In this document: positions 11,001-21,789 of the stretch, one piece after another
Layout: every line of letters begins with the position of its first letter
Numbering within the stretch: position 1 is the first letter of the stretch
Origin: CAZMGV01 sp964565925
Lineage (GTDB): Bacteria; JAGRBM01; JAHCIT01
Direction of reading: 5' to 3'
Assembly (NCBI GenBank): GCA_964565925.1
Contig: CAZMGV010000022.1
Span: 1-64,000, forward strand
DNA: 64,000 bases
Position numbers and translations under genes: made by a program
The notes under the pieces: model-generated
Told to the model about the DNA's origin: nothing
Databases searched by the model: none
Seen by the model: the letters and a program-made list of their open reading frames with translations, nothing else

Positions 11001-14000
11001 TGGGCCAATGCGCGCAAGAATATCCAGCGGGCGGTCGACGTTGCCGGCTGGGGCGACCAGGTCTGGGTCGATACGGTCACCCAAAGAGGCCTGACGACGG
11101 TCCACACCGATCCGGTCTTTACGGCCGGGCGTGGTGTCATGGTGCTGGGCGGATTCACCGGCACGGAACTCTATCCCACCGGCCGCACGTCCGGTGGACG
11201 CACGGCGGTAACCGGCGACTACGACACCAGCGGTTCGATAACTCCGGCGGACGCGGTCCATGTGATCGTTGCAGCGTCGGACACACGGTTTGAGCGTTTC
11301 GATACGACATACGGCTACGACGATTCGTCCGACGGCGGCGGATGTCTGCTGTCGGGTGAATCGTTCCGAGTATCTGTGGAGAATTCGACGTTCAGTCATT
11401 GCCAGTCCACCAGCCAGGGAGGAGCCGTCACTGCCTACCCGGCCAATTTCGGAAATGCCTCGGCGTCAAGTCTGATTTCTCTGGATCAGGTGTCCGTCAG
11501 CAGTTCGCAGGCCGCCCAGTTTGGCGGCGGCCTTGCAGTTTTCGGCGGACGCGGCGAAATCCGGAATTCCGCGTTCAGCAGTAACTCCTCGTCCACAGCA
11601 GCCGGAGCCCTGGCGGTTCTGTTTAACGCACAGTCTCCCGCAAGTTCGCTGCAGTGGATTGTGAAAGACACGACGTTCACGTCGAACACCTCGGATCAGG
11701 GCGGCGCAGCGGCATTCCTTGGCAGCGGCATCACCTCGCTGACTGGTCTCACGTTCACGACGAACCAGGCGGCAACCGCGGGCGGTGCGCTCTATGTTGC
11801 CGGTGTAGTCGGTATCGGTACAACGAAGGTATATGCAGCCGACCTTACCCTGGACGGCAATAGCGCCGGTGACTTTGGCGGAGCGGTATTCGTCGGCAGC
11901 GATACGCTTTTCAGGCTGGTCCAGGGCTCGTTCCGCAGCAATACCGCCGATTTCGACTCCGATGGTACCGGCGACGGCGGCGCGGTCTACAGCGCGAACA
12001 CCGCTGCCACTCCGCCAGATTTGGTCATCGAGAACTCGGCGTTCTACGGAAACCGGGACCTGAACGGGGGCGTGCCTCCGCCACTCGTGTCCGATCTGAT
12101 GGATGACGGAACACCGACCTTCAAATACGAAGGAATCTGTTCCGAACAGGATATCTCTCTGATCGCATTGGCGCCGTTCGTCACGCTCGACGGTTCGACG
12201 ACGTCTCTCGGCAATCCGTTCGCGACCGGCGCGCTCGGCGAGCTGTTCCTCAGCCAGACGGCAGCGGGCGACAGTTATACCAGCGCCTGTGTGGACGGCG
12301 GTGCGTCCAGCCTGACGACGGACCTCCTGCTGTACCTTGGCGGACGGATTTCGCTTGCGTCGCCGGTATTCCCGTACACGACCAGCTCGAACGGCGACCC
12401 GGACGATATTTTCGGCGGCACGCCGGACATGGGCCGCCACTACTCGGAGCCGAAGATCATCTACGTGACGAAAGACGGCGCGGGCCTTGCCGACGGAACG
12501 TCGTGGTCCAACGCCGCCAAGGGCGTGCAGGCGGGCGTGAACCTCGCGTCGGCCGGGAACAAGGTGTGGGCGAAGGCCGATACCTATACCGCCACCTCCA
12601 CCGCCACAATGCTGACGGTGACGAGCAAGCCGGGTGTCGCCCTGTTCGGTGGCTTCGGCGGCTGGGAATCCCAGGTCAGCGAACGCGCGCCGGGTGTCTA
12701 TACGACGCTGGACGGAAACAGCACGAGCCGGCGCCTTGTGGATATATCGGGCAGTTCCGGTTTCCAGGTGGACGGGTTCCGTCTCACCCGGGGGCAGAAC
12801 ACGCTTGGCGGATCTTCCGGGGTGGGAATCTTCATTTCAGCGGCCAGTGCAGTGACAGTCTCCAACTCCCGTATCGACAATAACTCTACCGCGGGCTTCG
12901 GGGCGGGGATAAGGGTTTCCGATTCGGACCTCCGCATCGAGGCCTCTACTATCGAATCCAACACCGGCGGAACCCTCGCTGGCGCTGTTTATTTCGGGGC
13001 GGCCGCAACACCACGGCTGCTGGACATTGGAGATTCAGTCGTCAGATCGAACACCGCACTTTCGGGTGACGGTGGAGCAATCGTGTTTGGTGGTAACAAT
13101 GTCGCCCGGTTCAGCAGCCGGAACACACTTTATGAGTCGAATGTCACCCTTACCAATCAGGGAGGGGCGATCATTGCGTTGGGCGCGGTGAGTGTGGCGC
13201 TCGAGAACGATATTTTCCGCGGCAATCAGTCCCCGGCTTCCAACGGTGGAGCCATGTATATTTCTTCGGTCAATGTGGTCGGATTGCCGGGCACGGTTGT
13301 GACGGCAACGGACGTGCGCTGGGAAAATAACCAGGCATCCGTGGCCGGTGGTTCGGTTGGCGGTGCCATTTACATGCAGCGGGGCGGGACCGGCGTTCCG
13401 GGTCTGGATATCACCATTACCCGGGGCGAATTCGTCAACAACTTTACGGGCAATGCCGGTGCGCTTGCCATACGGGATGTGGACGCCAGCGGTGTCCGCA
13501 CTTCCATCGTGCGGATCAACGGAACCCGGTTCGAGGGGAACACGGGGCTGAGCGGCCCCGCCCTGTTCGTGGACCGGCCGGCGACATTATCTGTCACGGG
13601 TGCAAAATTCATCGCCAACAGATCGACCGGTCTCTCTGGCGCCACCCATGCGGGCGGTGCGGCGTTCATCCGCAGCTTCGACACTGGTCTCATCTCCGAC
13701 ACGCTGTTCTGGAAGAACTCGTTGCAGAAGACGGGTACGAATCGTGGCGGCGCGCTCTGGGTCGAGCGCAATTCCGGCGGAGCGGTTATCTTGAATGTCG
13801 TGAATTCGGCATTCCGGGAGAATCTGAATCCGAACGGGCGGGGTGGCGCCATCGGCACGACTGCGGGCGGAGGTGTCCTGAACGTCAATGTCACGAACAG
13901 CACGTTCGACAGCAATTATTCGAGCGATCTGGGCGCCGGTGCCGACATCAATAATTTCAGCGGCGGCACCGTGAATCTGAACGTCTGGAACTCGGCATTC

Positions 14001-17000
14001 TACGGGAATCTGTCGGTCAGCAGTTCCACCGTAATGGACGTGAATCGTACGCCGGCCGCAGGTACCGGCAATGGCGCGGTGAATAACTCCTGCGGAATCC
14101 AGGATTTTACTGGGACGATGAATGTTGCTTCCGCCGGAAATATAATTCTCGATGGTTCGGCGGCAAACTTTGGCGATCCGTTCGACCGGATGGCGACGGG
14201 CGAACTGTTCCTGAAGAATACGTTGACCGGGGACGCTTATACTTCCGCCTGTGCCGACATCGGCAACGAAGCTCAGGCAACGGCGGTCTTTGCGACGGCG
14301 GGACTCAGCGCCTGGGATACCTACACAACGTTCAACGACGACCCGTCTCTGGGTGGACCGTACCTGGATACGGACGGAGGCGGTGCAACCGATGTCGATG
14401 CGGGTGTTCACTACGTTCCGCAGGACAGTCTGACCTACCTGCCACTGCGGACGCCGTCGTTCATGGCGTCATCCGCCGTGCTGGCTGCCGGCAGCGACGT
14501 GACGCTGTTGGTGGTGCCGGAAACCGTACTGACAGGCTGTGACATCTACCAGGTAGCGACGGAAACCTACATGGGATCAATCCCGGGCGGTCCGGGGACG
14601 ATCAGCGGGACCTTTAACCTGACGCCGGGCATCTACCGGGCCGACTGTTCGGAGATATCTGGTCATAACGGCAGTTCCTACGCAATTATTCGCGAGGCAG
14701 TGCTGGGTAACCTGTCGAATACCGGCACGGAAAACGGCAAGACCTGGTCGACCGCGTGGAACACTGCTCCGGAGACGGCAACTGCCGCCTATCCTTTGTG
14801 GCACGACATATGGCTGAAGCAGGGGACCTACAAAGCGACAGTGGGTGGTCCGGCCTTTCTTACGATTCCGGCATATGTGGGCGTGTATGGCGGTTTCGAA
14901 GGGACGGAAGCTTCGTTCCCGGAGGTCCGCCTTGATCGGAGCCAGACCGTGCTGTCGGGTGATGTGAACAACAATGGCGTCGCAAACGCTGGTGATGCGG
15001 GCCCTGTAATCCAGATCGGTAACGAATCGGTTCTGGACGGTGTGACGGCTACCACCGGGTTTAGTACCGATGCGGGTATCGTTCTGGCTTCCGCACACCG
15101 GCATCTCACGATCCGGAATTCTGTTCTCACGCTTGGAACTTCAACTGCGGCTGGCAGCGGAGGCGGCATGAAAGCGCCGGACTATCCGGCCCAGCTCACG
15201 ATGCTCGAGAACGTCCGAATTACGCAGAATACCGGGGGAGGCACAGGCGGTCTTTCCACCGACAACGGGGCCCATCTGCTGCCGCGTGCAGAGCTGCACA
15301 TGGACGGTGTGACGATCGACAATAACAATTCCGGGCAGCGGTCGGCGGCCCTGATCCGGTATACGAGCAGCTATATCACGAACTCGGCGATTCTTAATAA
15401 CACGAATACCACTACTTCTGGACCGCTGTCGGCTCCGGTGTTTCTCGGTGGAGTATCAGGCGTTCCGATTCACGTCTGGAGTAATGTCACGCTTGCCGGG
15501 AATATCGGTGTCAGCGGTACGGCGACGGGTACTGGAGCAATTGGAATTAATCTCGGTGTCGTGACTTTTGACAACATCACCGTGGCGAATAATATCGGGA
15601 ATGGATCTGGCGCCATTTTATTGTTTAGCGGGACGCCGATGGCGATCCGGAACTCCGTTTTCTATGGAAATGCGAACCCGGCAAATCCGGCGCTACCTGA
15701 CGTGGATGGGGTAGTTGGAGCTACCACGCTGGATTCGGTCTGCTCACCGCAGGATTTCGCGACTACTCTGCCGACCGTCACTATCACGACCACCGGACCG
15801 CTGCTGGACGGCTCCACTCCCGCACTCGGCAATCCATTCAGTGTGGGCCCGTCGGGTGAGGTCTTCCTTCGTCACAACGGAATCCTGGGATCGACTTACA
15901 CGAGTGCCTGCGTGGACGCGGGTAACGACGGACTCGTGCCGTTCGCTTTCGCCGCGCAGACCACCGATGCGTCCGGCGCCCTCGATACCGGCACGTCCGA
16001 CGTCGGCCGTCACTATGATCCGTCGGCGACGATGTGGATCACCGATTTCCATCTGGTGAACGGCGGCGATGCCATTTACTGGGCCACGACGCCGGCCACG
16101 GCATCGTGCGAGATCCGCAATGCCGACGTCCCGGCACAGGTTGTCTACTCAATCCCGCAGGACCAGCTTTCGCAGGGCAACTGGCCCATCCCGTCCACGG
16201 GCGCCTCGCCGCAGTACACGCTCTACTGCACCGACAGTTCGGGTAACTCGACTTCGGCGACGATCCTCGGCTCCAACCAGGCGCCGGTTGCCGCGACCGA
16301 TACCGGATTCGCGACGACCGAGAACGGCGCGCCGGTTGTCATCCAGACAAGCCAGCTTCTGTCGAACGACACGGACGCCAACGGCGATGCGATCTCCTAT
16401 GTCGATGCCGGCACGGTATCCGCCAGCGGCATCACCATCACACCGGCCGGCAATACGCTGGTGTACGATCCGAACCTTCCGGGCGGCGTACTTGATTACC
16501 TCTCGGAGGGCGAACTGCTGACCGACACGTTCACCTACCGGATTACCGATTCGAACGGGTCGGTTTCCACCGGCACGGTTCAGGTGACTGTCACCGGCGT
16601 GAACGATCCGGCGGTGCCAGGCGCTTACGCGCTGACGTCGGTTTTCGACGGCGATAGCTTTACGGTACCGCATCCGGCCATCACGGATCCGGATTCAAAC
16701 GATGTGTACACTTATGCCGATGCGTCGGCTGCGGTGAACCGGTGCAGCCTCCTTCCCGGTGCCGGCGGCGGGGCCTGGTATTCAGTGGATACGGTGACCG
16801 GCGAGATCTCCGGTACGGCGCCGGCGCTGGGCGCTGACTGCACCATTGATCTCCAGATGACCGAGCCGGGCGGTAACACGGTCACGAACACGCTCACGAT
16901 CAGCTCCAATACCCGGTACGTGACGACCCTGGGTGACGGGTTCGGCAACGACGGTTCGGGCGACTCCTGGACCGACGCGCATAACGCCGGATTCCTGCAG

Positions 17001-20000
17001 GCAGGTATCACCGAAGCTCAGGCGCTCTCCGGAGGTACCGGTCAGGTGCTGATCGGCGCGGGCAGCATGGGTTCGCCTGCGGTCGCCAACGGGTCACTCA
17101 TGGCCGTGACGGCATCCGTCAGGATCTATGGCGGTCTCGCTGAAACCGAAAACTCCATCCTCGACCGTGCAAGCCCTGTGGATGCGTCGCTCACCGTGCT
17201 GGACGGCGACTACGACATCTCGGGTACGCCGACAGCGGCCGACGCCTATCATGTCGTCACGGTCACCGGCGCATCGGGCGTGGTGATTGACGGACTCACG
17301 GTCAGGGGCGGAAACGCGGCCGGTGCGGGTAACCTGAACGGCGGCGGAATATTCGTCACCGGGGCCACGGGAACCCGGCTGACGAATCTCGTCATTTCAG
17401 GAAATACGGCCAGCCAGCTTGGCGGCGGCATGATGATCACTGATTCGCCGGAGTTCACTCTGGATTCCGTGGTGGTGACAGCCAATACCTCCGGGCTCTT
17501 CGGCGGTGGCGTGAACATTGACAGCTCGACCGTTACACCGATTTCCACAGGGACTATCTCGAACTCCGTGTTCAGGACCAACGGCAGCCTGGCTTCGCCG
17601 GTTACCGGCGGAGGCCTGCGGGTGTCGAGTACGGTGACCGATATTGCCAACGTGACGTTTGACGGCAACGGCACCTCCGGCGGAGGCGGCGCTATCGATA
17701 TCACGGCGTACGCGACCATCGGAATCCGGCACTGCTCGTTCCGGAACAATTTCGCCGGAAACTTCTTCCGGCCCGGTGGAGCAATCGTTTCGTCCGGTTT
17801 CTCCCGCCAGTACGTGATCGAGAACAGTACGTTCTACGGTAACCTGTACAATGGCGCGACAGACGATATTTACGACGATGGCTTCGCCCTGACGGCGAAT
17901 ACCCGGACGATACGCAGCACCTGCAGCGCAGAAACGTTTACCGGCTCCGGCAATATCACCCTCGATGGTTCGTCGCCGGAGAAGGGCGACCCGTTCCGGT
18001 CGAGCCTCGACGGCTCGCGCGTGTATCTGAAACAGGCGTCGCAGGGCGACGCCTACACGAGCGCCTGTGTGGACAGCGCCGATGCGCTTGTCACGACGCA
18101 GACGTATGCGGATCTCGGTCTCGACTGGACGCAGCTCACGACCGCGTTCCAGGGCGATTCCGAATCCGGCCAGCCGGACATGGGCGTGCACTACACGCAG
18201 CCCGTGCGTATTTACGTGACGGCGGCCGGAAACGACGCCAATGACGGTCTTACCTGGGCGACGGCTAAGGCCACCCCGCAGGGCGGTATCGACGCCGCCT
18301 CGAGTGGCGGTTCGGTGTGGCTGAAGGACGATATCTTTACTGCGACGGGGCCGGGTGACATGGCCGACTTGAAGAGCGGTATCGCCTTCGTCGGCGGTTT
18401 CAACGGCACCGAATCAGCCTACCGGCAGAAGGATGTCGCGGCGAAGAGCACGCTGGACGGCGGCGGTGTGGCCCCGGTGCTGTACGCGGGGTTTGTTGAC
18501 GGCCTCCATCTGGAAGGCATCCGGCTCATCAACGGTGTGGCGGACTATGGTCCTGGCGCGTATGTAGAGTTTTCGGACAACGTGACGATGAGCCACGCCG
18601 AAATCAGCGCCAACTCCGCCAATTTCGATGTGGGCGGCATGTATATCGATTCCGTGCCCGGCATCGCGCTCTCGGATGTCGTAATCGACGGTAACCAGGC
18701 TTCCGACAACGGCGGCGGTCTCTATGTGACTTCCTCCACCGGTGTCTCGTTGACCGGCATTTCGGTCACGAACAATGCCGCCGACGACTACGGCAGCCTG
18801 TGGATCGACAATTCCGACGCGGTAGTGACAGACCTGACGGTCACGGACAATTTCATAACGTCCGGTTTTGGATACGCGGCCGGCATGGAGTTCGACAACT
18901 CGGCGGTGTCGGTCGACGGCGGCATTGTGCGGTCCAATGCGGGAGGCGCTTCCCAGTTCGGCGGTGGAGCTTACATCTACCAGTCGTCCGTGGTGCTGTC
19001 GGACCTGCTGTTTAAAGCCAATACCGGCGGCGACGGCGCGAGCCTGTATGCCGAGGATTCGAATGTGATGGTCACCAATTCCGCCTTTAACGGAAACCAG
19101 GCCGAGTCCGGCGGCGGCGGGTTGTATGCCTTCGATTCGGGCGGCGGGATTTCGACAATGGTTGTAGAGAATTGTTCGTTCCGGGAAAATGTCGCCGACT
19201 CCGATTTTAGCGCTGAAGGTGATGGCGGGGCGATCGCGAATGAGGGCAGCGACCTGACCGTCCGAAACTCGGTTTTCTTCGGGAATCTGGCCCAGAGCAC
19301 CGTTCCGGTCTCGATATCGGATCTCGACGTTATCTCGGGCTCCGTAACTGTGGATTACGCATGCTCTGAGGAGGACTTGAGTCTCTATGGTACCGGAAGC
19401 GTGGTACTCGACAAGTCGTCACCGGCTCTCGATGACCCGTTCACTGTGGGTCTCCAGAACGAACTGTTCCTGAAGCAGACATCCCAGGGCGATCTCTATA
19501 CCTCGGCCTGTGTGAATGCCGGAGACAACGCGTCGGCGACGGCGGCCTACGCAGCCGCGGGACTCGCCGACTGGACGACGCTTACGACGGGCGTGGGTAG
19601 CGACACCGATTCAGGCAATGTGGATATGGGCGTTCACTATACGCCTGCGACTCGCTGGTACCTGGGTCCGACCTCGTCGGGGTCCGGTAACGGCACGAGC
19701 TGGCTGAACCGGTCGGGCGATCTCCAGTCGGTGCTCGATTCGGCCGGACCGTATGACCACGTCTGGATGGCGGTCGGCACCTACAAGACGGCGGCGGACG
19801 ATGTTTCCGCCGTGGCGGATGCGGCCGGCGACGTTTATCTCTTCGGCGGCTTCGGCGGAACGGAAGCCACTTTCGCGCAGCGCGCCGGTTACTACACCCA
19901 GACGGTCCTGAACGGCGACAACGATGGCAACGGCGGAGACGCCGGCGACAGCCAGACCGTGCTCACCGGTGCGAAGGATTTCTGGATCGACGGGTTCCGG

Positions 20001-21335
20001 ATTACCGGCGGCTATAACGACACCACGGTTACCAACGGTGCGGGCGCGCGCTGGGATGGCGGCGGGACGCTGCATCTCCGCCGTATGACGGTGGACGGCA
20101 ATCTCTGCTTTATCGACATCGGCGGCCTGTACGCTGACGGCGGTGCCGGCGATACGGTAATCGTCGAAAACTCCTCGTTCAGCCGCAATACCACGGTATC
20201 AGGCGGTGGCGGCGGCCTGTCGCTGTTTGCCGAGAACATCGGGCTGGACGGCGTGACGGCCGATCACAACTCGGTGCAGTACGGCGCCGGCGGTATTTAC
20301 CTCAGCGGCACGAATGTCAGCGTCAGGCGCACGCAGATTCTGTCCAATACGGCAACGGTGCTGCCGGTATCCGGATTCGGCGGCGGTTCCATCATCGTGG
20401 CGAACAATCTCGAGTTCACGGACTCGGTCGTCAGCGGAAACTACGCCGATACGGCGGGCGGCGGTCTCGAACTCCAGGTGAGCGGGACGGCGACGGTCGC
20501 CAATTCGGTAATCTCGAACAATACCGCGGGCTGGTATGGCGGCGGCGTGGACAGCGAAGGTGGCGACCTGACCGTGACGAACGTACTGCTCGATTCGAAC
20601 GTCGCCGGTTTGAATGGTGCCGGTGGCTGGAATGTCCGCAACACCGGTTCCGCCGTTTTCACAAATGTCACGTTCGTTGACAACCGTGTGGAAGATTCGT
20701 TGGGCGCACCAGTCGGTAAGGATGCGGCCATGACCACCAGTGCCGCCGGAACCGTTCTGCGCAACACGGCCGTCTACGGATCGGTATCGTTTTCCGGTAC
20801 ACAGTTTGGTGCCGACCCGGGTGGAAGTTATTCCATCGATTATGCCTGTTCCGAGCGGGATCTCGCGGCGGACTTCGGTGCGACGAACTTCACGCTGCTG
20901 GCGGTGGACCCGTTTGTCCGGATCGCGGACGGAACGGTATTCCTGGATCCGGCGTCGCCGTGTGTTGATGCGGGCGACGACAGTTACGCCGACGATTCGC
21001 AGTACGGATTCCTGGCGATGGGCCGGAAAGACTGGGCCGAGCTCACCACCGATCCGTCGCTGGTAACGGACGATACTCCGGTGGACGACGGTGCCCATGC
21101 CGATCCGGCTGCGCCCTTCATCTACACCTTCGGAATCGTCACGGGCCGGACGGTCCAGTGGGTGAACAGCCCGTCGGCTGTCAGTGCCTGCGAAATCTCC
21201 GGCGGGAATCTGGTTTACCCTGTGTCGATGGGACCGGACGGCATGCTGACGCTATCGGCGGGCGGGACCTACACGCTCACCTGTTCGGGCGACGTGAGAT
21301 ACGTCCCGGCGGTTGCGACACTGGTCGTACCGTAA
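2042..21335 (+). CDS. Giant exported multidomain repeat/beta-helix protein (about 6,390 aa, crosses an N gap)
   Basis: One gene interrupted by 100 Ns. Upstream and downstream parts are in different frames, but removing the Ns plus one copy of the duplicated 21-bp flank (121 nt) joins them exactly in frame, giving about 6,390 residues. The first 27 residues are a Sec signal (RRLLR, then a hydrophobic core ending LAHAC), possibly a non-canonical lipobox. Order of domains in collapsed numbering: PKD-like (about 44-135), three cadherin-like repeats (about 136-438), 18 tandem-95/VCBS-type repeats (439-2324), a putative-Ig domain with Cys residues, four beta-helix modules (2418-4620), a 19th tandem-95 repeat (4705), a second putative-Ig domain, three more beta-helix modules (4918-6315) and a Cys-containing Ig-like C terminus (6316-6390). 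I see no autotransporter barrel, RTX nonapeptides, LPXTG or C-terminal sorting motif. Likely a surface or secreted adhesin-like protein; ligand unknown. A hairpin terminator follows the stop codon. Confidence 0.85.
3356..9134 (+). repeat. Block of 18 tandem-95/VCBS-type Ig-like repeats
   Basis: Eighteen consecutive protein repeats of about 97-108 residues lie inside the giant gene. Each begins NDAP/NDxP, continues with an acidic NDTDxDxGD box of the calcium-binding cadherin-like type, then GG.A.(V/I), a (Y/D)P(G) turn, FQ.L..G...TD(T/S)F.Y, (V/M).D..G..S and ends TVTVTG. The recurring aspartates suggest calcium-rigidified rods. A nineteenth copy lies apart at 16275-16610, between beta-helix modules 4 and 5. 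The eighth copy contains the N gap. DNA-level similarity among copies (recurrent gtgctggcgaacgacac-type strings) explains why the assembler broke here. Confidence 0.85.
5686..5785. other. Assembly gap (100 N) flanked by an identical 21-bp overlap
   Basis: Exactly 100 Ns, a conventional scaffold filler. The 21 bases before the gap (5665-5685) are identical to the 21 after it (5786-5806); both encode LDVLAND at the same place in the repeat. Merging them keeps the frame and gives one normal-length eighth repeat, so the real gap is probably zero. Loss of a whole number of repeats between near-identical flanks remains possible. Confidence 0.9.
9414..21107 (+). repeat. Seven right-handed beta-helix modules with Pmp-like motifs
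   Basis: Seven modules of about 430-650 residues start near 9414, 10950, 12453, 14682, 16914, 18207 and 19653. Each opens with a YVT...G....DG.(S/T)W.NA block, then a run of parallel beta-helix coils rich in GGA/GGG and FxxN motifs as in chlamydial polymorphic membrane proteins (for example GGAIYM, FTSN, FRSN). Each closes with a Cys-(S/G)-x-x-(D/E/L) box and a second box of the type G(D/S).YTSAC(V/A)D.G, then D.G.HY or similar. Three small Ig-like units each with two Cys lie at about 14445-14680, 16030-16270 and 21108-21332. The repeated layout suggests module duplication. Confidence 0.8.
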
Positions 21336-21357
21336 GGTAGGCAGCCGGCAAACGGAG

Positions 21358-21388
21358 GGGCGGCCGTCGTTGGCCGCCCTTCTTCTTT
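21358..21388 (+). terminator. Rho-independent terminator after the giant gene
   Basis: A perfect 8-bp GC stem GGGCGGCC/GGCCGCCC (21358-21365, 21372-21379) with loop GTCGTT is followed by TTCTTCTTT, 22 nt after the stop codon of the giant gene. It lies between convergent genes. Confidence 0.85.
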
Positions 21389-21411
21389 CAGGAGTACGCG
21401 GAGCCGAACAG

Positions 21412-21789
21412 TTATTTCGGTTTGACCGGGTCCTGGCTGTGGTCGACGATCTTCAGGCTCGCGTCGCGGGTATCGGCGATCGGAATGTCGAGCACTTCAT
21501 CGTGGCCGTCGGCGTACTGGAGCGTCCAGCGGGTACGCGTGTGCAGCACCTTGGCCCGGAGCAGCATCCCCTCGTCGGAGATCTCGAGCGGCAGCTTGAG
21601 ATCGATGGCGCCCACCGGACAGTGCTTCACACAGGCGGCGCAGTCCCAGCAGTCGGGCAGCCGTTCCAGGATAGCCGCCTTGTGCGTCGGCTTCATGAAC
21701 AGCAGGTCGCCCGGGCAGACGGCTACGCACATCGCCTCTTCAGCCTTGCCGCAGCCGTTGCAGATGTTTTCGTCGATGAAGATGCTCAT
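21412..21789 (-). CDS. aprB: AprB-like two-[4Fe-4S] iron-sulfur subunit of APS reductase
   Basis: A 125-residue ferredoxin-like subunit that would carry electrons to the flavoprotein encoded just upstream. Two [4Fe-4S] cysteine sets are visible: C10, C13, C21 with C57, and C47, C50, C53 with C25. The spacing CNGCG...CVAVCPGDLL and CWDCAACVKHCP is that of dissimilatory-type AprB. The following WTLQYADG...IPI segment matches the AprB beta-sheet tail, although the tail is shorter than in sulfate reducers. The ATG overlaps the aprA stop codon as ATGA, so the two subunits are probably translationally coupled. A generic ferredoxin is the less likely alternative. Confidence 0.82.
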   Translation of the reverse strand: MSIFIDENICNGCGKAEEAMCVAVCPGDLLFMKPTHKAAILERLPDCWDCAACVKHCPVGAIDLKLPLEISDEGMLLRAKVLHTRTRWTLQYADGHDEVLDIPIADTRDASLKIVDHSQDPVKPK

